A stretch of DNA of 23,614 nt, taken from NCBI GenBank assembly GCA_003990745.1, contig RBNI01001224.1, positions 1 to 23,614 on the forward strand. The letters run 5' to 3'. Numbering within the stretch: the stretch's first letter is position 1; each line of letters starts with the position of its first letter. Positions 10,061 through 18,101 of this stretch are shown piece after piece. Under the pieces are notes generated by a model that was not told where the DNA came from, made no database searches, and was given only the letters and a program-made list of their open reading frames with translations. This DNA comes from Jimgerdemannia flammicorona (taxonomy: Eukaryota; Mucoromycota; Endogonomycetes; Endogonales; Endogonaceae). The position numbers and the translations under genes are program-made.

Positions 10061-10579
10061 CTCATCATGAACCAGACAATTGACCAGTATCTCCAGACCC
10101 TGGTTCTGAGTTCATTTCAATCACTCCCAGTTTCCCTTCTAAAATTCCAACAAGTTAATGGAAACTCCCTTCAGTATATCCAGACCTATTAAGAGAATCT
10201 CACTTTGGCCAAAAATTTACTGCAAGTCCACCAGCTGCAGGCCTACTATGCAATTGGAGAAGAGTTACAGAACCTCTCAGCAGCAGACCTGACCTATATC
10301 AGAAACTCTACTAACCTCATCTGGAAAAATATCACTGCTGTAGACAGATTGTATACAATTTACAAATGAAATATCCTAGCCTTGATACAAGTACAATTTC
10401 TTCTGAATGACATTCAGAACATGAACCCCACCACCTACTGGAGCATCATTAACTATATTGAAATCCTGTTCTCAGAAGAAGAAGAAGAACCTGTTGAGTG
10501 GAGTGACTCTAATCCAAATGAAGACACCAGTTCAGATATTGATGCTGAAGATGCCTATGCATATTGGAATGATGACTAA
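10061..10579 (+). pseudogene. Unrecognised acidic ORF between integrase and 3' LTR of G1
   Basis: Frame 2 is nearly open up to TAA 10577-10579, 40 bp before the 3' LTR, with only two internal stops (10190-10192 and about 10367-10369). The middle is Leu-, Gln- and Asn-rich (for example LQVHQLQAYYAIGEELQNL) and could be helical. The C-terminus is strongly acidic (SEEEEEPVEWSDSNPNED, then DIDAEDAYAYWNDD). There are no transmembrane segments or signal peptide, so it is not an obvious envelope gene. It could be the C-terminal extension of pol or a separate third ORF. The frame is less broken than pol nearby, which supports real coding in the past. Confidence 0.5.
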
Positions 10580-10599
10580 TTGATTGTCTGAGGACAGAC

Positions 10600-10619
10600 C
10601 ATCCTTTAGTGGAGGCTGA
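10600..10619 (+). other. Possible polypurine tract of G1
   Basis: The bases immediately before the 3' LTR end in 'agtggaggctga', a purine-rich but imperfect stretch in the position where plus-strand priming would occur. The call rests mainly on position. Confidence 0.35.
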
Positions 10620-12002
10620 TGTGATGAGCAACAGGATTGTACTGCTGAAATCATAAATTAGCCATATACTATATCTAGTGTACTAAGTAACCAAGACTGC
10701 TTTACTATGCCAACTTGTATATTTTGTCAGAGATACCAGAAACAGTATGTTTACCTATACTCTCAAGGTACACCATACTTACAAGATATACTATACCCTC
10801 AAGGTACACTATATCCTTAAGGAATACTTGCCATAGTTAGTAATCTATAGTTAGCAATATAGCAATCAGATAGCAACCAACTTGAATAAATTACCCCAGA
10901 GACAAGAGTGAATAAACCTCAGTTCAAAATTGAAGTAAAAGACAAGTCTGCCTACTATACTTTGAGAGGAACTCTACAGCTACTGCTAGGAGATTGTGAG
11001 CTTATTTCTCCACTCTAGTCCACTTTCTGATACAAAGAATAAGTCTGAAATACAAATACTAAAGAAGCCTCTAAAGATTGAGCAGTGGTCCCCTTTTCAC
11101 TCTAGTCTACTTTTCAATACAAAGCCAAAGATTTGCTGCCAAGTTCAAGGAAGAACTTCACTGTCTTTTGAAGAGAAACCTACTGCTTAAGGAATAAGCC
11201 ATGCTATTGGTTTACTTGCCAGATAAGTCTGAAGAATCTGAGTTTGCTGCCAAGTTCAAGTAAAGGACTTTGCCACCATTTCCAAGTTATCTGCATTCCC
11301 AGAAAGCCTACAAGAAAGCTATCTTACTCAAACCAGTTTCTGATGCAACTTTGCAGTGAATTCATTCACACAAACAAAGTCAGTCTTTGATGCAACTTTG
11401 CCAAAAAACTCTTTTCCAAAGCTGCCAGTTATATTTCCTAGTTGAAGTCACTGATTCAGGAAGAATCTATACCACTTGAGTAATATTCCCAGAGAGCCCA
11501 TTGATTCAGAAAGAATCTGTGACATCTGAGTTATCTGAGTTATGTGATATCTGAGTTATTCATTATTCCCAGTGAGCCTGAAAAGAATCTGCTACCAGTA
11601 TAATTCCCAGTAAGCTGTCATTTCAGGGAAGTCATGTCAAATCAAATCATCTGCCAAAAATCACATTCTTTTGGAGATTGTCATGCTATACAAGAGATTG
11701 TCACTCAGAAATTACATACTTTTGGAAATTGTCATGCTATATACGAAATTCTACCAATTCCCAGTTGACCCAAGAAGGAAACCTATTCACAAATCACCAC
11801 TATACCCAGAGTACAGTCCTGATTAGAAAATCAACATACAATTGACTGCCATATCTAGAACTTGACTATTATACCATTAAACACCAAGGACCTCAGGAAT
11901 CTCAGAACATTTTGTTGCTTTTTAACAAAGTAACTGTGGGCTCAAGCCAAACTACCAATCCCCAATCTTGTAATTTACCTCTATTGAGCTAGGTATATTA
12001 CA
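10620..12002 (+). repeat. G1 3' LTR
   Basis: Matches the 5' LTR from TGTGATGAGC to the final TTACA. The differences are mostly transitions and cluster at former CpG sites (for example 2277-2278 CA versus 11202-11203 TG, and 2314-2315 CA versus 11239-11240 TG). The large number of differences implies an old insertion. AATAAA is at 10911-10916. The sequence after it, ATAG (12003-12006), repeats the four bases before the 5' LTR. Confidence 0.93.
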
Positions 12003-12755
12003 ATAGGTATAAGCCAGAGTGCTAAGATGGGTATCTCTATAATAGCCCTATAATAGAAAACACAGTCTCTGCTATAAGTGTAGTCAAAAGGATAATTCCA
12101 GATAGATTCAAGATGACAAACATGATCACTACCAGCTAAAATAGTAAAGAAGCCTGCTAATGACAATAATGAAGTTCTCTCTAGTAGCAGAGGTAATTAT
12201 TAAGATGTCTGCCCAGATTTTCAAGGTAATTACAAGTCCTTCCAGACAGCAGACAAAGTTCTTTCTGATGTTCAAGAAAATACCAATAAGGTCAAAAGCA
12301 TGAATGAGGCAAATGCCAACAAGGTTCAAATATCTAGTATAAGTAGTACAAGCAGTATAATAACCACTATTAATATCAGTAAAACAATCTGTGACAAACC
12401 TAGATGATAGTGATATTCAACTACTGAAAAGGCAATCACCAAAAGAGCTAAAAAAGTAACTACTAAAACAACATCATATATATTTAAAGAAGGAGAAATG
12501 TCAGAATACATCTCTATAGCAATATTGTAAATTTTATTAATATCTTCCCAGATATACAATATGCTCCAGAAATTAACAAAAATCTCTTTTTAATAGAGAA
12601 GATAATGTTATATAGTAATAAAGAGATATATATTCATGCAAAGAGCACAATAGTGAATAATTCACATTATAATAAAGTAATGACAGCCTCAAATATAGCA
12701 ATCTTTACATAATTAATAAGATGTTGAACAGTATAAAAGTCTCTCTCTTATTACA
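12003..12755 (+). repeat. X repeat unit 2, right part
   Basis: Resumes the repeat interrupted at 1704. From 12003 to about 12330 it aligns with 12866-13200 of unit 3. After that the two units differ. It ends near 'ctcttattaca' (12755), followed by ACAAA (12756-12760) and the start of unit 3. A plus-strand stretch at about 12105-12330 reads as a coherent, partly helical peptide (EVLSSSRGNY, then ENTNKVKSMNEANANKVQ) in frame with few stops. That hints at former coding, with no domain recognised. Confidence 0.7.
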
Positions 12756-12760
12756 ACAAA

Positions 12761-13883
12761 GGTCATAGGTTCTGCTAGTAACTGAGTAACTATATAGCCT
12801 AGTTATTAGATACTAGTTTGCAGCTAGAATATCTCTAGTTTATATATTATACTGATAAACATGGGTATGAGCCAGAGTATCAAGATGTATATCTCAACAA
12901 TAGTCCCTATAATGGGAAACATAGTCTCCACTGTAAGCATAGTTGAAAGAACAATTTCAAACAGATTCAAGATAATAAAATATAGTTATTATTAGCCAAA
13001 ATGATGAAGAAGCCCACTAATGATAATAATAAAGTTCTCTCTAGTAGTAGAGATAATTACCCAGACATCTGCTCAGATATTTGAGGGAATTATATATAAG
13101 TTCTCTCAGACAGTAGGTAAAGTTCTCACTAGTATTTGAGGTAAATATCAACAAGGTCAAAAGTATGGATGAGTCAAGTACTAATAAGGTCCAAAGCCTA
13201 GATAAGGCCATAGAGAAGATCATAAGACTACTAAAAATATAGAAAATGATAATAATAACAACTATTTTGATCAGGAATAATATCTATATCTAGTAATACT
13301 ATCTGTCAATAATATTAATTATATTAGATTAAGTGGAAGTAATGGTATTTATTATAATAATCTTTTTTTTATTTTTGGCTCCTGCAATACTAACTAGTCT
13401 ATAATAGATATAATGATAGAAATAAAATACTTTTCAGACTTTTAAAAGTCTCTCATATAATATATATATTTTATATCTGTATTATATATATGTTGGTTAT
13501 ATCTCTCATCTATAAGTAGATATTTCAGACATTTTAGGATACTTTTTAACCTATGAAAATTCCTTAGATATAGAATTTTATAATAGTAATTTGGGTTATA
13601 TATATGTTCTAGTTTTTATATATATTATATATTACTTTTTATTCTAGTTTAGATTTTTTTTTTTTAGATATAGTTGATATTCTTTTTTTTTTTGGGAATT
13701 TGGTATATATATCTTCTTAAGTAAAAGTATTGAGATAGTAACTTGATATATAGGTATATAACTTTATACTATAATATTTTATCAGTTTTATATTATTCAT
13801 CAATAACATGTAAAATATACAACTTATGTATTATGAATAAATTGCTTCTTCTGTTCAGTCTCTTATGAATCTGCTATTATACA
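12761..13883 (+). repeat. X repeat unit 3, complete LTR-like unit
   Basis: About 1.12 kb. The left end (12761) matches the TGTTATAAG start of unit 2 and the right end 'ctattataca' matches the end of unit 1. The ends therefore resemble TG...CA with short complementary termini (TGT-ATAA / TTAT-ACA), which suits an LTR, possibly solo. The right half is very AT-rich, with T-runs near 13370, 13660 and 13690 and an AATAAA close to the end. There are no intact coding regions. It could instead be another repeat type, because no internal retroelement genes accompany it. Confidence 0.6.
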
Positions 13884-14055
13884 ATAATATATATTTAATA
13901 CTATAATAATTTATATAATCTCAAACTATAACTAATCTATATAATAAATAAATTATAATTTATTATAAGTAGAAAGTATATTTAAATAGTCTTCTTTAAA
14001 CAAAATATTATTGCTTTAATATTTGAATTCAGTATATTAATAATATATTATATAT
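13884..14055. other. AT-rich spacer
   Basis: 172 bp of almost pure A/T between X unit 3 and the G2 LTR. I see no gene, repeat unit or signal in it. It may be target DNA of the G2 insertion. Confidence 0.5.
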
Positions 14056-14210
14056 TGTAACAGTGACCCCAGAATGATGACATTAGTACAGAGGATAGCC
14101 TTTCCTTACAAGCCACCAGATAGGAGTACAGGAAGATCATATAGCATATGAGATAAGCAATGATGACCAACTGTGAGTCATTGTGACCACAGTTCAGATA
14201 TCTTGAGGAA

Positions 14211-14218
14211 TATAAAAG
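14211..14218 (+). promoter_or_regulatory. TATA box upstream of the LTR ORF
   Basis: TATAAAAG, 80 bases before the ATG at 14298, in otherwise mixed-composition DNA. It is well placed to drive transcription of the LTR ORF. An AATAAA (14292-14297) directly before the ATG might instead be a polyadenylation signal, or simply an A-rich start context. Confidence 0.45.
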
Positions 14219-14297
14219 AAGGATCAAGGAACCACAGTAGCAGTAACCAATAAGACCCAACAATCCCAAAATAGCTCAAAGACTTACCATAAATAAA

Positions 14298-15161
14298 ATG
14301 CCTACTGCCCACCAAACTGAAAGGTCAAGAAACCACCAAGGCATCTCAGTTGAAGAAAGGATGTTCCAAGACATCAGAAGAGCCATATGGACCCACTCAA
14401 GAAGGACTCCTAGTGTCAATCTGGATACTGGTGACCCTTATCATTATATTCTCTACTGCTGTGAAATGGAAACAAGGATCACCATTGCTACCAAATGCCT
14501 CCAAATATGGCAGGAGTATGAAATAGGAAACCTCCTCTGCCAGGAGTTCCCATAGGCCAGCACTTAAGAGCTACAAGATACCACTTCCATAGATATATAT
14601 GAAACAAGGACAGCTAAGAAGATCCATCAGATCTTCAGGCATGCACTATGGTTGATCCCCAACTTGGAGTATATTAGAGTCTCAGACTTCAGAGACTTGT
14701 CAGCCCACTGTATCAATGTACTAGAAGCCAGGGTGGCTACTGAAGCCAAGTCCACTATCACCCTTGACAGTGATAAAGTAGAAGACTTCTGGTATCCCAT
14801 CCTCCAGGACAACCCAGACCAATTCCTGCAAGGATTGATCTCAGTATACCAAGGCCCAAGCATCCAGGTTAGACCTCCCCAAGATCCCACATTTGTTCTC
14901 TATTTTATAGAAGAGAATCTTATAGACTAGAGAGCCCCAGACCTCCTTCCTGCTGCCAAATGTGATGATGTCATTGGCAATGATATCATCCTATGTGACA
15001 TACATGAGATGCATGATATGTATGAAATACTTGAAGCACACAAAGTATGTGAAACATGTGACCTACACAATGATGATGACAAATTCGTAGACCTCATCTC
15101 CTTTGAAGACATTCTGACCTCTGATGATGAAGCCCCTATGGTCCTGAACATTCTGCTCTAA
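14298..15161 (+). pseudogene. ORF encoded inside the G2 LTR, function unknown
   Basis: 288 codons in one frame, with only three stops: TAG 14553-14555, TAA 14565-14567 and TAG 14928-14930. ATG 14298 is the first in frame after TAA 14244-14246, in an A-rich context. At all three stops the other LTR copy has CAG, CAA and TGG, each one transition away, so the ancestor was most likely open throughout. The N-terminal third is basic and polar (MPTAHQTERSRNHQG). The middle has an LQIWQEYEIGNLL segment and hydrophobic helices. The last 80 residues are acidic and His/Cys-containing (CDDVIGNDIILCDIHEMHD), ending DDEAPMVLNILL. I recognise no domain, signal peptide or membrane segment. The position recalls accessory genes in retroviral U3 regions, but I see no similarity to them. 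Confidence 0.72.
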
Positions 15162-15174
15162 GTCCCTTGATTAC

Positions 15175-15244
15175 ACTGGATAATGCCAGCACTGGCATTC
15201 TGATGTAATACTGGATAATGCCAGCACTGGCATTCTGATGTAAT
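15175..15244 (+). repeat. Two perfect 35-bp repeats with palindromes
   Basis: Units 15175-15209 and 15210-15244 are identical. Each contains AATGCCAG-CA-CTGGCATT (15182-15199 and 15217-15234), a perfect inverted repeat with 8-bp arms. They lie 14 bp after the LTR ORF stop and about 145 bp before the second TATA box. Degenerate versions occur in LTR copy A near 985-1075. They may be protein-binding sites or RNA hairpins. Confidence 0.85.
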
Positions 15245-15388
15245 ACTGAATTATACCAGTATCCTGAACCTATACAACCATCAGTACTGACCCTGGAACT
15301 TAGCAGTTTTTCCTGTCCTGGCATTTTATTTTAGTTATTTGAATTTATATTTAGCTTTATATCTTAGCAACCATTGAATTATATTTTG

Positions 15389-15421
15389 TATAAATACCCC
15401 TCTTATTTCCTTTGAAATAAA
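15389..15421 (+). promoter_or_regulatory. G2 LTR core promoter and polyadenylation signal
   Basis: TATAAATA (15389-15396), then CCCC, then AATAAA (15416-15421). The spacing is almost the same as in G1 (1970-2001) and it is conserved in copy A (1198-1230). It is probably the main LTR promoter, which would put the LTR ORF in U3. Confidence 0.6.
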
Positions 15422-15633
15422 GTCAGTTCCTCTCAGTGCAATATATACACTTCCTTGCAAGTAATCTATAAGATAACAAGATAGTTTAAAGATAAGAAGT
15501 TTGAGGACTATAAGATCTTGGGAAGGCACTCCAATAAGAACTTGCTTATAACAAACTTGAGTTAGTCTAAGAAGATACACCTTGAAGAGAATCTAGTATA
15601 TTTGAAGGACTCAGCGATCACTACATAATAACT

Positions 15634-15651
15634 TGGTGCCCATTGGCTGGT
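15634..15651 (+). other. G2 primer-binding site
   Basis: TGGTGCCCATTGGCTGGT begins with TGG eight bases after the proposed LTR end. A complementary tRNA 3' end would be ...GGGCACCA. The tRNA is not assigned. Confidence 0.5.
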
Positions 15652-15693
15652 GATTCAAGATGAATCCCTCATCAAGCTGAAAAATGAACAACC

Positions 15694-16620
15694 CCCACAA
15701 TAACTACCCTGACTATAAGAGTCACCCCTGCAAGAATTCAAGACAAGATGGAAATGTGTCCCCCTATATTCTTTAGATATACTACTAAAGAGTCAATCCT
15801 GACCTTCATTGAAGACTTTGAACAATTCACCACCATATGAGCCCTTGGTGTGGATGCACAATTGGTCCTTCTATCAGTTAGCCTCAGAGGACCTGTCAGA
15901 GATAAGTTCAATGCAGCCACTATTGCTGATAATGGTGCAGCCAAACTTGCCAACATGAAGGCCTTTCTCAGAACAATATACTATACTAAAGAGATCAAGC
16001 AAGCTCTCAAGGATCAACTCAACACTATCTGCCAGGGACTCAGTGAAGATTCCAACTTATTCTATACCTGAATCTGCCACCAGATTGTCTTGGCTGGCTA
16101 TAATGATACCCTCAAGGAACAAATAGCAGATTCAACCTTCCTCAAAGGAGTTCACCCTGAAATTGCCCTAGCAATCTGGTCTACCCCAGCTGTACTGATC
16201 CTTGATCAGAAAGTAGTCTTTATATAGAGTTATTGGACTGCCAGACACCCTGCCAAATACTCAATGGAGAAAATAACTGGTATCAAGATGGAGCCATCAA
16301 AGCCAACTAGTATCATACCTGTTACAGTTGTAAACAGACAACCAACCCCACTTACCCCCAAGGTAGCCAAAGCTGATCCAGTGGAGGAACTTGCCAAGCA
16401 GTTCGCTGAAATGACTGCATACCTTGGTGATGTTGTTAGAGAAGTCTGAAGTGCCAACAGGAGACCAGTGCATAGATTTGCAGCTGCTACAGAAGAATGC
16501 AATATCACATGCTTCAGATGTGGAGAAGAAGGCCACTATGCAAAGAATTGCATGACCAAAACAAGATGCAAAACCCAACCAAGCAATACTAGCAAAACCA
16601 GAGAACAAACCAATGCATAG
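15694..16620 (+). pseudogene. gag: G2 gag with intact CCHC zinc knuckle
   Basis: This is the structural protein. Frame 1 runs to TAG 16618-16620 with few stops (near 15837, 16069, 16225 and 16447). The first in-frame ATG seen is 15748, but the sense extends a little upstream, where ATGs at 15660 and 15684 are in another frame, so the true start is blurred by an indel. The capsid-like part includes FRYTTKESILTFIEDFEQF and LSVSLRGPVRDKFNAA. The nucleocapsid knuckle CFRCGEEGHYAKNC (16510-16551) is intact CX2CX4HX4C. Pol follows in frame 3, a -1 step, as in many gypsy elements. Confidence 0.85.
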
Positions 16621-16628
16621 TCATCAAG

Positions 16629-18030
16629 GAGATTGGTGATACTGATGATGAAGAATACTATGAGGAGCTTGAGTTCTACCCTGCTACTGAAGGTACCAGA
16701 ACCTGGTCCAAGCCCTATGACAAGAAGAGTAACAGCAAGCCAGTTGGAAGACCAAAGAAGACCCCAGCTGTCACCATTCAAAGCAAGACTCAACCCAAGG
16801 AGATTGATCAAGATATAGAGTTAGATGAAGCTGCTGGCCAAATCATTGAAGGTACTACTCCAGTCTCAGAAGAAAGTGAAAGCAAGAAGGAACAGAAGCT
16901 GTGCAAGACCAAGATCCACCAGTATGATATCTACAAGGACCTCAAGGAACAGAAGATCAATACTGCTTTTGAACAGCTAGCGGAAGTCCCTTCCTTCAGA
17001 CAGCAGTTGAGAGTAGGACTTGCAACTACTGCCAAGAATTAAGAGTACAAGATTGTAGAAGCTCACAATGCACAGAAAGAATCAGAAGACTCAGGCAAAG
17101 AATCCGAAGACCAGTGAAAGACATCAGCCTATACCCCATGTCAGATTGAAGACTGTATCTTTGATGCCATCATTAATACTGGTGCTGGAGGATGTCTCAT
17201 GAGCAAGAAGGCAATTGACCACCTAGGTTGGAATATTGAAGAGTCCACCAAGATGGTCTATGTTATAGCAGATGGTATACAAGCTACCCCCCTTGGCAAA
17301 ATCTGAGAAGTCCCTATCAAGATAGAAGGAGCTATTATTCCAGTAGACATTATTGTTATAAGTGCCACCAACTATGACATCCTCATTGACAACCAATGGC
17401 TTCACAAGGCCAAGGCCATCATTGACATCAATATCCAGAAGATGCAGATCAACTATAGAGGAAGAAAGGTATGAGTCTCTATCAATGTCTACAAAGGAGT
17501 CCTACCAGACATGAAGGAAGGAGATGAAGAAGACACAGAGGTCTTCATGCACTTGGTGAATAAGAACAAGAACAAGACACCCAAGCTCACAGATGAGCAG
17601 TGGTACAACAAGATCATCAATGGCTATGCCACTCAAGGAAGATGCCCCCATGGTACTAGGATGTACTGCTCTGAACACCTGAATGACTGCTGGTCCTATA
17701 TCAGTGAAGTCAGGAAAATCAACCAACAGAAACATGAGCAAGAAGCTGCCAAAGCAAAAAGGAAAGCCAATGAAGAGACCAGCCCCCAGAGCTTCAAACT
17801 GACAGTAATAATGAGGAGGAACAAGAATCAGACATCACTCTCAAGATCAAGAAGTTTTACCCCAAAGCCAAGATCTCAGAATACAAGACTGAAGGAGCCA
17901 TAGGAATGGACCAAGGCTCCTCCAAGCCACCTTTCTCCTGTACAATTCACATTGTACAAACTTCAAGCAATAGTTTTCAACACAACTCAGAGAAAAGGTA
18001 CTATAAAAATATCATTGAGCAAGAGTTCTG
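16629..18030 (+). pseudogene. G2 pol, protease part, truncated by LINE
   Basis: Frame 3 begins with an acidic linker (GDTDDEEYYEELEFYPA), then a Lys/Pro stretch and the pre-protease segment IYKDLKEQKINTAFEQLAEV (about 16929-16990). The retropepsin-like domain is at about 17140-17475. Its active site reads IINTGAGGCLMS, with the catalytic Asp now Asn (AAT 17175-17177). Hallmarks VIADGIQATPLGKI and TNYDILIDNQWL follow. A Cys/His patch, CPHGTRMYCSEH, lies at about 17643-17680. Near 17800 an indel shifts the sense to frame 2 (ESDITLKIKKFYPKAKI), which stays open to 18029-18031. Stops include TAA near 17039 and TGA near 17116, 17304 and 17473. RT is absent. Confidence 0.85.
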
Positions 18031-18101
18031 AAGGGTATGCTGGGTTGGATAGACCTGGGGCTTTCAGCTGGCAGCATGTGGGGAGAGGTTATGGATTGGG
18101 G

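Larger units (their letters stand above)
1705..12002 (+). mobile_element. Ty3/gypsy LTR retrotransposon G1, complete but decayed
   Basis: A 10.3-kb element with two LTRs (1705-3069 and 10620-12002), a primer-binding site and coding regions in the order gag, protease, dUTPase, RT, RNase H, integrase, which is the Ty3/gypsy order. ATAG at 1701-1704 and 12003-12006 is the probable target-site duplication. The flanks join into a sequence matching unit 3 of repeat X near 12860, so the empty site can be read directly. Gag to protease lies in one frame (3460-5886) with only stop codons breaking it. The rest of pol switches frame several times through indels. The element cannot be autonomous now. Confidence 0.93.
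14056..15625 (+). repeat. G2 5' LTR, unusually long and ORF-bearing
   Basis: About 1.57 kb. It begins TGTAACAGTGACC and ends GATCACTACA, so the ends are TGTA...TACA. Positions 14475-15625 are repeated as copy A at 351-1425, which confirms it as a family repeat. It contains an upstream TATA box (14211), a ~288-codon ORF (14298-15161), two perfect 35-bp repeats (15175-15244), then a second TATA box (15389) and AATAAA (15416). The partner 3' LTR is not in the window, so the left boundary rests on the TG dinucleotide and terminal symmetry. Confidence 0.8.
14056..18030 (+). mobile_element. Ty3/gypsy-type LTR retrotransposon G2, 5' part
   Basis: A 5' LTR, primer-binding site, gag and protease are present. 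RT, RNase H, integrase and the 3' LTR are missing because the LINE begins at about 18030. The internal layout parallels G1 (knuckle, acidic linker, pre-protease segment, retropepsin, Cys/His patch), but the sequences are clearly a different family. Assignment to gypsy rather than copia is by the similarity of protease surroundings to G1 and is probable, not proven, since RT order cannot be seen. Confidence 0.8.

Noticed and set aside
10061..10579. Envelope-like gene in G1
   Set aside because: No signal peptide, transmembrane segment or Cys pattern is seen. The product is acidic and soluble-looking.
12003..12560. Small hydrophobic minus-strand proteins in repeat X (60-77 codons)
   Set aside because: AT-rich DNA readily gives Ile/Leu-rich frames. 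They are not conserved in unit 3, while the plus strand shows better shared peptide sense.
13300..14055. AT-rich stretch as centromere core, replication origin or telomere-related DNA
   Set aside because: Part belongs to repeat X, and no repeat unit or origin signal can be seen. Low complexity alone is not evidence.
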